DNA from: Marsupella aquatica
Taxonomy: Eukaryota > Marchantiophyta
NCBI GenBank assembly: GCA_973895155.1
Contig: OZ316893.1
Location: 13,020,001 to 13,084,000 of the forward strand
DNA length: 64,000 bases
Direction of reading: 5' to 3'
Part shown: piece by piece, positions 35,289-45,654 of the stretch
Layout: every line of letters begins with the position of its first letter
Position numbering within the stretch: the stretch's first letter is position 1
Program-made: the position numbers and the translations under genes
The notes under the pieces: model-generated
Told to the model about the DNA's origin: nothing
Database searches by the model: none
The model's input: only the letters and a program-made list of their open reading frames with translations

Positions 35289-35967
35289 CCCGGGGTCCTC
35301 ACTTAATAACTTCCGACCCATCACGCGCGAATAAGTATAGGGTTTTTTAATTCAATTTTCTAGAATACTTAAGAAGTTTTGTGGAAGAACTATAGGGGTT
35401 TAAAATTAAATCCCGCAACTTAGAAGTATAGTAGGGCAGAAAAAAACCTTGCTCTTCAATATAAGTTGTTAGTATAAGATAGGGGTATTAGCCAACAAAA
35501 TATATGGGGTATACGTGTCAATCTTTTATTGGTCCACGTGGCAAATTCCTTTCATAACTTGGTTTAGGGGCACCATGTGGGGGACCATGTGTACTCCATG
35601 GCCAATTTGGGTCAAAATTTAAATTATGGGTGTGAGCGGGAGGTCATCTATGAGGGGAGAAGAGCAAGGGTCAGGCGCGCAGGTCGAGAGCCATTTAGGA
35701 CCATCGATCCAGGTTAGTGCCGTTTGTGTCAACATCATGCGGCCATACATTGGTAGGACAGTCCATTCTTTGTTACTTGCAACGAGACTTGCGGCGGCCA
35801 TGCAGGGCCTGATTTAGGGTAAAATCAAGCAGCGATGATCCAACCATCCGTTTGTTGGGCCATCGGTCGGCTATGGTTTGCCCTGGCCATTTTGAGAAGT
35901 TCGTGAACGTCTTGCAGCGTTTTGGGCAAAAATTGAGAGGGTGAGTCGCGAGGGTAGGGGCTAAACG

Positions 35968-36680
35968 CTGCCTCGATACTTTTCGAAAGGAAATGCATGC
36001 ATGCTGCAGGGCGCTGCGATGCACTGATTGAGGAAGGTTGAAGATTGATCGAGGGCGAGATGACTGTGGATGGAGCTGCTGTGATCGGGGGGCACTAATT
36101 GCTGTGATCGGGGAGCTTTGCTGTTTGGGCTCAATGCTGCTTCGATACTTTTCCGAAGGATTTGCATGCATGCTGCAGGGCTTTATATTGAGCTGCAGCT
36201 TGATCGGGGGCGGGGCTGCGACTTTACATTGAGCTGCAGCTTGATCGGGGGCGGGGCTGCAACTTTACATTGAGGAGCTGTGATCGGGGGCAGGCTGCAA
36301 CTTTCAATTGAGCTGCTATGATCGGGGCTGCAGCTTTTGATTGAGCTGCTGTACGTGATCAGGGGACAAGATTGAGCAAGGCTGAGATTGATCGGGGGGA
36401 CAATTGTTGATCGAGCTGCTGCTGTGACCGGGGGAACTTTTTGTTGAGCTGGAGCTGGGTCGGGGGCGGCGCTGAAAATTTCAATTGACTGAGGAGCTAT
36501 GATCGAGGGTGGGGCTGCAACTTTCGATTGCGCTGCTATGATTGGGGTGCTGCAGCTTTTGATGGAGCTACTGTGATTGGTAAACCTAGATTGGGAATGA
36601 TGGAGCTATTGTGACCGGCAAACCTATGATTGATCGAACCTGTGATTGAGCTGCTATCATCGGCAAACGTGTGGTCGAGT
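35968..36680. repeat. Degenerate repeats with GAGCTGCTGTGATCGGGGGC-like core
   Basis: A long imperfect direct repeat (about 45 bp, GATACTTTTCGAAAGGA...GCATGCATGCTGCAGGGC) occurs at about 35968 and 36130. From 36060 to 36680 the motif GAGCTGCxxTGATCGGGG recurs at least ten times at 30-70 bp spacing. No ORF uses it. Confidence 0.7.
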
Positions 36681-36889
36681 TGCTATCAGAGGGCAAACCT
36701 ACTTTTGGTGGAGTTTTCTATCCATTGCTCTTAGTGCTTTTGAATTGCCTATGCTGTGTGTCCTACTTTTTGTATAAATTGCACTCGTGATGTTAAGGGC
36801 AATGCTCATTTGTTTGTATGCTTTTCAGTTTACTTGTTGCCACCTTACGCTCCGCAAAGAAACTTCTCGTGCCATGCATCTCATCGCTA

Positions 36890-37160
36890 GTCTACTCTAT
36901 TGCTCGCTACTCTGCTCTATTTCTTGCTCTCTGCTCTATTGCTCGTTGCTCTGCTCTATTGCTCGCTGCTATGCTCTATTGCTTGTTGCTTTGTTGCTCT
37001 ATTGCTCGCTGCTATGCTCTATTGCTTGTTGCTTTGTTGCTCTATTGCTCGCTGCTATGCTCTATTGCTTGTTGCTTTGTTGCTCTATTGCTTGTTGCTC
37101 TGTTGCTCACTGCTTTGTACCTCGTTGCTCTGTCGCTGCTCTGTACCTCGCTGCTCTTTT
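36890..37160. repeat. Low-complexity tandem repeat, GCTCTATTGCTCGCTGCTAT type
   Basis: Units built on TTGCTCGCTGCTATGCTCTA and TGCTTGTTGCTTTGTTGCTC repeat over about 270 bp. All forward frames are open in places and give Leu/Cys/Ser-rich peptides, which I regard as artefacts of composition. Confidence 0.8.
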
Positions 37161-38466
37161 GACAGTCCATGCCAATGTTTGTTGTGCAATACCTTGCTTA
37201 CCCATAGCTTCATTTGTTAGCCAGCTTTCTCCTCATCAAGCCAGCTCCTTTGTCCTTGATCATGTGAGCTAGTGTCGAGAGCTCCTAAAGAATCCATGTC
37301 TGTATCTCCCCCCTCTTTTGCAAGCAGATTTATGAGAGCTTGTCCTGCTTGTAAGGATCCATTGAATGATGGCTTAGCACTCCAGATGTTGAAGTGAGAA
37401 GGAACTGGGGAAGGAACTTACCAAAAGTGAACACATTTAAGTGAGAGAAATGCCTGAACTGCAGTCGCTGCACATGTTGATCATACTAAAAGCTCATGTT
37501 CGGGTGGCAGTCCAACTCATTCCAAGTTGGCAATAGAGCTTGGACAGGAACTCTGAATTCCATGGATTGCTGAAAATCAATTTAGAAATAGAGGCTTTGA
37601 CTTGGCGCAAGGGAGCTAATTCGATCTGCAAGTGCCATTTCATTCGATCTGCAAGTGCTTGTGGTGGAGTTTCCTCACTGTCCTGCTAGTTTTGAATTGC
37701 TTCCTTTGATTCATTCTGAGTGATTTGATTTTCTTGCTCAATAGAATGTCCTGTCAATCATCTCCCTCTCTTTGTTGCTCTTGAGTTCCCTTTGCTTTGT
37801 CTAGGAGACTTAGATAAACTATTAGCTCTTGGTGAATGCAATATGTGGCTGTTCCTCCAAGGCAATGGAAGGCATTCGTTTATACAAGGTGGGCATTGGT
37901 TTGAGTTGTGACTGAGGTGATTGTGGCTGTGATCAAGGTGCAGCAAGAGTTTTGATCCAAGTAGGGGAATAGCAGATTCGCCCTTGGTACAACAGAATCC
38001 CTAGAGGCACTATTGTTTCTCCTCTGCCAGCTTGTGTGACATTCATTTGGCTTTGTGTTGTGTAGGTTTTCCAACCAAAGGTTCTCTTCAACATCTATAA
38101 CTTGGAACCAGTATTATGCAGTTTGGTATGCCCTGACCCTGGCTCTAGCTGAACTCGAATTGAAATTTAAAGTTGAATTTCAGTCAGCCTTTTCATATGC
38201 TCTTGACTTGTCTTGCAGGATGGATTGGCTTAGGATGTAGTGGAATCATCTGAGAAGCTTCAGCAATATACCAGGGTTCACATGTGAAGATTGTGGAAGG
38301 AGCAGGATTCAAATATCACCATTTGCTGCAGCTACAATCAAACAAGAGATTGATTAAAGGTATGATTCTATCTAGGATGCTTGTAGTTGCAAGTTACATA
38401 ATATCAATCTACTGTTCAATATATGTTGAATGGATGTTGAGGGGTTGCAGAACAAATGTTGAGTGA
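37161..38466. other. No gene recognised; possible 5' exons of the PHD gene
   Basis: No intact ORF is seen. Splice-like signals (TGTGTAG at 38070, CTTGCAG at 38219, AAAG|GTATGA near 38360) suggest introns and exons of the gene whose PHD module follows, but no conserved protein sequence can be read. Confidence 0.3.
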
Positions 38467-39181
38467 ATGGATGGGCCTGTGTGCAGAGGTAAAACCACTA
38501 TCCAAGAAGCAGAGATGGCTTCTGATGTGCCCAGGATTGACATATTTTCCCATAAGGAGCACCACCGCATGGACCCCCCTTGCTGTTTCTTTTGTGATGA
38601 GACAGACGATGTGGTTTTCTGTGATGGGCCTTGTAGTAGACATTTTCACTTTGTCGGTGGAAAAGGTATGCATGGGCCTAATTGCACTCCTATCACATTG
38701 CCTAAAAACAATGACTGGAGGGCACCTTGGGTTTGTACACTCTGTGCTGCTGGTAGAGCTAGATGCTTTGCTTGTGGCCTCATTGGCAGATTTGAACATC
38801 CCACAGCAGAAGAATCTCTTGTGCTCCATTGTGCCCACCCTGACTGTTTTTCTCATTACCACCCTGGTTGCCTTAGGGTGCACACTTATGGTTGGGGCAC
38901 TGCCTGAGAGGTTTCATACAACAAAACCAAACAGCCTAATGTGCCCAAGGCATTTCTGTGAGTACTGTAAAGTCTACAAGGATGGTATTAAAGACTTTGT
39001 ACAGTGTCGCAGGTGCCCTCGAAGTTGGTGTCATGATGAGAAACTTGGGGGAGTGAAACACCTCAGGAGGTGTGTGAAGGGCAGGGACCACTGGGATGTG
39101 GAAGGGTGGCATTTCATTTATTGTCATAGGCATGCAATACCTGATGGGGAATTGGTTCCTGCACAGCCACATACCTCTTAG
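38467..39181 (+). pseudogene. EDM2-like triple PHD/zinc-finger module
   Basis: Two finger units are read in the frame from 38467: CCFFCDETDDVVFCDGPCSR with a HFHF, WVCTLC, and then RCFACGLIGRF, HCAHPDC, HYHPGCL. After a one-base frame change near 38890 a third unit reads CPRHFCEYCK, QCRRCPRSW and a terminal FIYCHRH. The series of extended PHD fingers ending in CRRCPRSW and YCxxH is characteristic of the plant EDM2 (ENHANCED DOWNY MILDEW 2) family, whose fingers read histone marks and control heterochromatin and transposon silencing. EDM2's other domains are not seen. It may be captured host sequence or the N-terminal part of the copy B protein, which starts about 220 bp further on. Confidence 0.65.
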
Positions 39182-39387
39182 AGTTTCTGAAATTGGTAGA
39201 AATGCTTTGGTAGAGGGTTGGTACAAAGCAAACTTATTCACTAGACTAATTACATGTGAACTATGATCAACAAGATTTTGTTTGTGTTGGACTTCAACTT
39301 TTTTGATCAAAAGATTTTTGTAACTATTGTGGAGTAATGTCTAATATGCTTCATATCGTTTTGTTTATTGTGCTGTATGGCAGGTTC

Positions 39388-42300
39388 ATTGTGTGACTGA
39401 TTGTTTTCAGAACCCTTCATACTTTAACTTTAACAAATTGATTGAAATGGCTACCCAGTTTGTAAAACTATTGCACAAGAAAAGAGATGTGGTGACTGAT
39501 GGGAAAGATGAAGAACCTATAGCTGTGTTGGCCTTCAAAGAGGGACAAACTTTAGCTGATTTTTGAAGTCGAATTCCTGATTTGGATGATTTTGATTTTG
39601 ATTTCTGGGATTATAGGCTTCCTGGTCGCATGAAAGTCAAGAGTGAGAAAATGATTGAGTTGTCTGAATTGGATGGGAAAGTTGCTGTCATTGAACAAAT
39701 AGGATCCTTGCCGACTGGTAGAACACAGTTTCCATCAGTATCTCCTACTGTCACCCAATCGGCTGTAGTGAACTCTTTACAGGGTGAACAGCTTCATGAA
39801 GCTCCCCCTATGAGAGCTTCTTTTGAGTCTCTTCTCATGTCTCAGTCGGCTGTCAAAGTCTAGAATGATGAATATATAAGACTAGAGAAGTGGATTCACA
39901 AGAATGGTTATAAAGCTCATAATTGGAGAATTCAAACTTGGGATGAAGGACAGGATGTGAGAGGCCATCTAGAGTGTCTTGAGTGCAGAGTGATCTATGG
40001 GAGGGCAGACAATTCACAAGATAAGAAGTCAATTGCTAATTTGTTCAGCAATTTTAAGACCAAGCACCTTGCCTTTGCTAAACACAAAGACAATTACTAC
40101 AGGAGAAGGGGCATTGCTATGACTAGGGTCAAGCCCTCAGATCTTGCACAGAAGCCTGAGTTTGATTATGAGGGGGCCATAGCAACTGGCCTAGAGATAG
40201 TCCAGACTCTGAATGTTGAGTGTGGAGGTGATGATGAGCTATTTCATGTGCCCCCTGTGCCTGGTGTAGCCAATAATGCAAACAAGTGGTTCCTTTATAA
40301 GGTTCGTTGTAAAATCTGTGGGGCAATCATGGATTTGGTTTGTAAGAAAGGGACTTTGGACCACAACCTGAGGACACACTTGGTCAGTCGGGGTCATCTG
40401 GATGTAGTTGAAGCCAGAGAGAATACTACTGAACTTGCATTGAGATCTGGAAAGAGGGGCAGACCAAGGAAGCCAGATGAGAGGGATCAACATCCTTCAC
40501 AGAATTCAATTTTAAAATTCTTCAAGGAGGATGCTTCCAATGCAAGCAGTAGCTCTGGCACAGGTGGGTCTATAGACATTGATGTGGGCTTAAGTTTGCT
40601 CTGTTGGGGAATATGGGATGAATTTGTAGAGTGGAAGAATGTGAAATATGCTGTGAAAGGTATCTTGCATGATCAACGTGGTGGACATGTATGGGATTTA
40701 GATGTTGCAGCCTCTGTTCATGTCTACAATCCCGTCACCAATTCTATTGTACATATAGAAGGACTATTTAGGCATAAACATTGCTGTAGGTTGTCCTTGT
40801 ATGGTGGAGGGTTTCTGAACCTTACTTGCAGTAGATGTCATGCTATAACACTAGAAGATGACTTTTGTGGGCGGGTGCACAGGGAAGCGGAGGCTTTAGC
40901 AAAGAGAGGGGGAAGAAGCACAGAGGATGGTTTGAATGCACGTTATTTGACACGTCCAGAGTTGACCACACAGATGCATGGTCTGAATGTCAAGAGAAGA
41001 AAGGAGAGATGGTTGTTGGCACAACAGACTCAAAAAGTGTGTGCCCTTAGTACTAGGAAGAGAAAATTGCAGGAACTGTTAGGAGTAGCTGCAGACAGAA
41101 AAGATTTGAGACTTTTTCTAAAAAATATTGTCAATGGTCATAGGAATGGTGCATTTGGTGGAAAAGAAGGTCTTTGGGATTTTTTGAAGGATGTAAGTAG
41201 AAATTTGGAGAGAAGTGCAAGGGGGTTTCGTTACAGTCAAAAAACAAAAGCCATAGCTCAGGCTATGTTTCAGTATGGGGGCCGGCAGGTGGCCCATGTT
41301 TTTGCAAGAAATTTAGCTGGGCCAAGCCTGAAGACATTGAAAAGAGATAGAGCAAAATTTGTGCAATTTCGTGCTGGAATTAGACCAAAAACATTCAAGG
41401 AGGTGGCTCGGATTTTGTCTGCTGCAAAGGAGATGCTAGGAATTCAAGGCGATGTACCTATCATGCTTGCAGAGGATGAAACTAGGATAAAGGAAAGCCC
41501 AAGGTATGTTTGTATATCATAGCATTTGAAGCTTATTTGTGATACATGTAGACTTTTTACTAATTCTTTATATCTGACTTACTTTTCATTGGGCTCTATG
41601 CAGGTGGGAGGCCAAGTATGACACTCTGATTGGTTTCTGTGGCCATAAGGATGAGCATACCTGTGAATTTGGACTGGAGATTCTTGTAGGTGACGGTGAG
41701 GATGGCTATAATAAGATTGTAAATACATTTGAGGATTATAACAAGGGCATGTATGCTAGAGTTGTCATTGTCAATCCATTGCATGTTGGAATGCCAAAGT
41801 TGGCCCTCTGTGCTATATCTACCTGTAACAAGTTCAAGGCAGAATGGGTTCGAGAGCATTGGGTGCAATTAAAAGAATCTTGGGATGTGCACTACAGAGA
41901 CTTTGTAGTCCTTTGCTTGGGCATGCTAGTGATGGTGATGCAAGACGTAGGAAATTGATGCTAGAAGACTATAGAGGAGCAAATGGCTCTTACCCTAGAT
42001 TCTGTGTAGGGTGGGAAGGATGGCCATATTCAGTTGCCATATTGCCTAATGGGGACCTATACGGTTTTGGTGATCAAGACCAGCCTCACAATGGGAAAAA
42101 GTTGATTAACCCACTAGATCGAGTGTCCTCAATAATGGCACTTGGAGACCAACATGCTTCTTTGTTTCATGTTTGTAATGTGTACAATCGCTATGCAATT
42201 CATCAACATGGATTAAATTGGGATGATGTGAACAGATCTGATCGTCAAAATTGGGCTGGTCCCCAAATAATAGCATCCGAAAAGGTGCGTGATTGCTTAG

Positions 42301-44006
42301 CAAATCTGCATGTAAGAACTGATCTATCGTATGAGCGAAGTTTGGGGACAGAGTTGTATCTGCAGGTCTGTGCAGATTACATTGACATTTTCTACTCCCA
42401 AAGATATAACCTGAGAACCAGAGTGAAGCTGGCAGGCAAAGTATCTTGGTTCTTTCGATTGTGGAGGTTGTGGTTGAGGTACGGTGATCATGCTGTTGGT
42501 GGAAATATTGCTTCACATACAGAGAAAAATATGATTTCAATCCAAGCTTTTCATGATGTTAATATGTCTTGTCAATTTGTTGTGTTGCTTGTGTGTGCAT
42601 TTTGTGATAAGTTTTCTCACTTGTGTATTCCATTTCATGAATTGGGTTCTGATTGTTGTGAGATCTTTTTCAGCAAGGTAGGTGGAATGAGTGGCCATGA
42701 GAGGAATTATGATTTTGGCTCTTTGTTGGATAGTGCTGTTGGGTTGAATCGTCTTGCTGGATTAGAATGTGGACCAGAGGGCTTAAAAGTAGCTCGCTCA
42801 CATAAGAAGCAAGATCATGTGTGGGCCAAGCTTCATCCTTTACTTGAAGGTGAAGATGCACCTAATCTTTTTGATTACTCTGGAGTGCAAACTAATGAGT
42901 TGGTGGTTGCAGCATTGAAAGAAGGATTCGAAGAAGCAAAAGAGTTGCTAAGAAGGTTACAAATGTCTCCCTGGAGTGATCTTCTAGCAGCAAGAAAGCG
43001 ATGGTGGACTCACCCTTGGGATGTGGAAGTTGAAACATGGCCAGATTCAGCTGTAATAGAAGAGGTAGTTGTTGCTGATGATTCTGAAGAGCATGTAGAG
43101 CACAGATCTCCAATTGGACCTCGTCCAGAAGGAGAGTTTCATGAATTTGAAGATCCTGAGGAAGATCTAAATCGAATTGATGCATGGTTGACAGATGAGT
43201 TAACCATTCCTGATGATGTTTTGCAGGATGGGGCTGAGTTAGACATACCAGAACCTCATTCTGTAGAGGTAGATACTTTGGGGCATGAGGTTCGTCATGT
43301 TCTATCTTCTGTTGTGGCTGAGCTTACAGAGTCTATTTAGAGCCCTGTGCAGGAAAAGAAGAAGGTTTTGCCTACAATTACCTATGAGGGCAGAACAATT
43401 TACAAATCAACTTTGGTGAGTCAACTAGTGGGCAATCCTCATTTGTCTAAAGATAGGCTAACAAGGGTGAAGCAAGTGGCATACTATAATCTTGGTAAGA
43501 GAAAAAAATGTGATCCAAATACTGTGACTTGTTTTGTTGATGTTGGGAGTGATTGTGGAGTAGCTTTTGAAAGTGCTAATGATGCAGGCCCTTCTACAAG
43601 ATCAAAGAAGGGGAAAGGTAAGGGAAGAGGTAAATCTAGGATTCAAGAGCCAGTAGTGCAAGCAAAGAAAGAATTTTGGGTTGGTCGGATTATGATGATG
43701 AGACAGAAAGTTAAGGGACAATGGACTAGAGTGAGATCTGCTATTGATTTGCTTGACAGACCAACACCTCCTCATGGACACGAAGGGAGTATTTGTCAGT
43801 TCTTGTTCAATTGGTATAAGCCAACAAGCTCAAGCAAAGTTGAATTCACTTATGATACAACTGATTTACAATGGATTGATATAGAAATGGTGATGATTAA
43901 TGTTACTCTAACCATGAAACAAGGGATTGGTTTAGTGTATGTGTTAGATCGAGTTGATAAACAAGCTTTGGATACTTATTTGGAGACCATGTCTAGAGTT
44001 GAATGA
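39388..44006 (+). pseudogene. DDE-transposase-like gene, copy B (nearly full length)
   Basis: The trace runs through exon 1 (about 39412-41503), an intron, and exon 2 (41604-44006). In order it shows a short N-terminal region matching copy A, a CxxC...Hx5H finger (ECLEC...KHLAFAKH), a second one (RCKIC...THLVSRGH), an AT-hook-like KRGRPRKP, the LSLLCWGIW block, a GLFRHKHCC...CSRC cysteine cluster, MLAEDETRI (candidate Asp 1), GHASDGDARRRKLM (candidate Asp 2, about 41914-41955), and SDCCEIFFSKVGG (candidate Glu). An acidic region and a basic KGKGKGRGK tail follow. Defects are stops near 39564 and 39861, a one-base frameshift between 41860 and 41915, and a TAG at 43338 in an otherwise continuing frame. 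The family is unassigned; a zinc-finger DDE transposase is my inference. Confidence 0.65.
41504..41603 (+). other. Intron in copy B, position shared with copy A
   Basis: The donor AAG|GTATGTTTG at 41504 and the acceptor TCTATGCAG|G at 41603 give a 100-bp intron. Splicing joins AG and G into an Arg codon followed by WEAKYDTLIGFCG, matching the copy A product across its own 114-bp intron. Confidence 0.8.
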
Positions 44007-44039
44007 TTTGCATGCATCAATAGTCATGGTAGCGGTTTT

Positions 44040-45104
44040 AGTATGTAAGATGTGAGAGTGTTGGAATATCTATGCAGTAGTTCTATTGTTGGCAGTGTTG
44101 ATGCCAAGGAACGTGATAGGGTTCTACAGAGAGCCAAGAGGTTTCGATGGGAGGGAAACCATCTTTTTAGAGTACTGCATGATGGTAGGATGTTGGTGGT
44201 ACCAAAACCATCACAACGAGTACATTTGGTGCAACATGCGCACGAGGAGTTGAGTCACTTTGGTGTGAAGCGCACTTACAGCTTGCTGCAGACACAGTAT
44301 TGGTAGCGTGGTATGCACACTCATGTCCAGCAGTTGATAGCTAAGTGTGTGGTATGTGATAGAGTGAGAGCATTATTTAATGCTCCCACTCCCCAGTTGC
44401 ACCCGTTACCGATCATGGGTTTGGGATATCGTTGGAGTTTGGATTTTGCTGGTCCATTACCTCTTACCCAACGCCATAATCGGTATGTTTTGGTCATGGT
44501 GGAACACTTCTCCAAGTGGATTGAGCTAGTGGCATTGCCAGATAAAGCCAGTGGAGGAGTTGCTGCTACATTTTTGGATCGTGTACTCAGTCATTTTGGA
44601 GCACCAGCTGAGGTGTTGACTGATCAGGGAACTGAGTTCCGTGGAGAGTTTGAGAGTTTGTATGAACAAGCTCTGATTGATCATCGTACTACCTCTCGTG
44701 ATCATCCTGAGGCAGATGGATTAGTTGAGAGAGTTGTGCAAACTGTGAAGAGAGGATTGCGTAAGTAGGGCTTGCAGGTTGGTCATCTGGGAGATTGGGA
44801 TCTCCAGCTACCTTGGTTAGCTATGGGCTACCATTTCAGTCGGCAAGCATCACTTGCATCCTTCTCACCCTACTTTTTGCTCTATGGTAGAGAGCCAGAT
44901 TTGCTAGCAGCTATTCGTCGTGATGCTGCACCAGTTGTGAACTTGGATGATCCTGATATTTGGGTCAAGGTGTGTTCAGAGAGAGCATGGGTATTTCAGA
45001 GAGTGATGCCCATGGCTTTTGACAACCTTGCCATTGCCCAACATTGTGATACTTTGAGGTATGCCACTATTCGTGGAGGAGGTTACCGTGCAAGCATTCG
45101 ATGA
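44040..45104 (+). pseudogene. Ty3/gypsy integrase
   Basis: The frame is the same as for the methyltransferase and RT. The N-terminal zinc-binding domain has HAHEELSHFG and CVVC ligands (44240-44355). The catalytic core has SLDFAGPLP (Asp 1), VLTDQGTEFRGEF (Asp 2) and HPEADGLVERVVQ (Glu, about 35 residues after Asp 2), so the DDE triad is intact. It is followed by a LPWLAMGYHFS and FSPYFLLYGREPDL region typical of gypsy integrases. In-frame stops at 44046 (TAA), 44304 (TAG), 44766 (TAG) and 45102 (TGA) interrupt it. It would insert the cDNA into chromosomes. Confidence 0.9.
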
Positions 45105-45479
45105 TTTCATTCTGGTGATTATGTTTATTTGCAGCAGACAGCACCCACGACACTTGATGTGACCGCAGGCCGGACAATCTTACGTGTACGTGAAGTGTTG
45201 CCTTCTGGTGTCCTGATGTTGGAGGGACGCGATGGTATGGTTTGGAAGGATCATGTGCGCAACTGTGCACCATGTCACCTTCCCAACATTGATGGTACAG
45301 TAGATCCAAGCTTGGCACATGTTCGTGCTGGCTTGAAATATATGTTGTGTGGATCTGCTCAGGGAGCAGCTACTATGTTGATTTGTGATAAGTGTTCTAG
45401 AGGATGGCACATGTCATGTTTGACACCACCATTGCAGGTGATTCCTAGTGGATCATGGTTGTGTCCTCAGTGTCGGTGA
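45105..45479 (+). pseudogene. Integrase C-terminal region with PHD finger
   Basis: The pol frame continues after the TGA at 45102. An SH3-like integrase tail (HSGDYVYLQQ...TILRVREVLPSG...MVWKDHVRNC) is followed by a terminal PHD finger: LCGS, ICDKCSRGWHMSC, WLCPQC and the stop at 45477. PHD fingers bind histone H3 tails, so this would be a targeting module in the position where other gypsy elements carry a chromodomain. The first expected zinc ligand appears as Tyr (KYMLCGS; TAT is one G-to-A step from TGT), so this copy's finger is probably damaged. Confidence 0.8.
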
Positions 45480-45640
45480 AGCCGACTAGTTATCATTTGT
45501 GTTCTCTTGGCAGATATGGATTGCAGGTAGGTGATCGATGGGGCTCACTTGCACCCGGCCTCCTGATCTTCACACCTAAAAAGGTGTATATCAACCTTGT
45601 AGAACTCATGGCTAGCTAGAGTTAGGGGACCTTACTCCCA

Positions 45641-45654
45641 GTTAGGGGGGCGAT
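45641..45654 (+). promoter_or_regulatory. Polypurine tract and presumed 3' LTR start
   Basis: GTTAGGGGGGCGAT immediately precedes TGTGGGTTTTGGACATG, the arrangement expected at the start of a 3' LTR (5'-TG). It is 160 bp after the pol stop. No matching 5' LTR was found, so the LTR length is unknown. Confidence 0.5.

Larger units (their letters stand above)
35289..44030. other. Foreign DNA (about 8.75 kb) replacing RT/RNase H of the retrotransposon
   Basis: The left junction is where RT homology ends (about 35288). The right junction lies between the end of the copy B ORF (44006) and the start of the integrase module (44040-44052). The RT and RNase H part is missing, so this is not a simple insertion. 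It holds a GC-variable leader, two low-complexity regions, an EDM2-like PHD module and transposase-like copy B, all on the plus strand. No TIRs or target-site duplication were seen at the junctions. Confidence 0.6.
28988..45654 (+). mobile_element. Composite Ty3/gypsy retrotransposon encoding a DNA methyltransferase and a PHD finger
   Basis: The reading order is gag, zinc knuckles, protease, C5-methyltransferase, RT start, [foreign DNA], integrase, C-terminal region, PHD finger, then a polypurine tract. The protease-methyltransferase-RT-integrase order, with integrase last, is that of Ty3/gypsy. After discounting the insert at 31483-33344, all gag-pol pieces are in one frame. The visible interruptions are in-frame stops only, at 29987, 30008, 30116, 30839, 31475, 34845, 35259, 44046, 44304, 44766 and 45102. 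Foreign DNA from about 35289 to about 44030 replaces most of RT and all of RNase H. The copy is therefore non-autonomous. LTRs were not delimited. Confidence 0.85.

Noticed and set aside
36787-37272. Leu/Cys/Ser-rich ORFs of 106-161 codons in three frames
   Set aside because: They are translations of a low-complexity tandem repeat; all frames look alike and no start context or domain supports them.
41844-42100. Copy B second-exon ORF starting at an upstream Met (MGSRALGAIKR...)
   Set aside because: The first ~23 codons are an out-of-frame reading of the conserved region. Real homology to copy A begins only after the frameshift at PLLGHASDGD.
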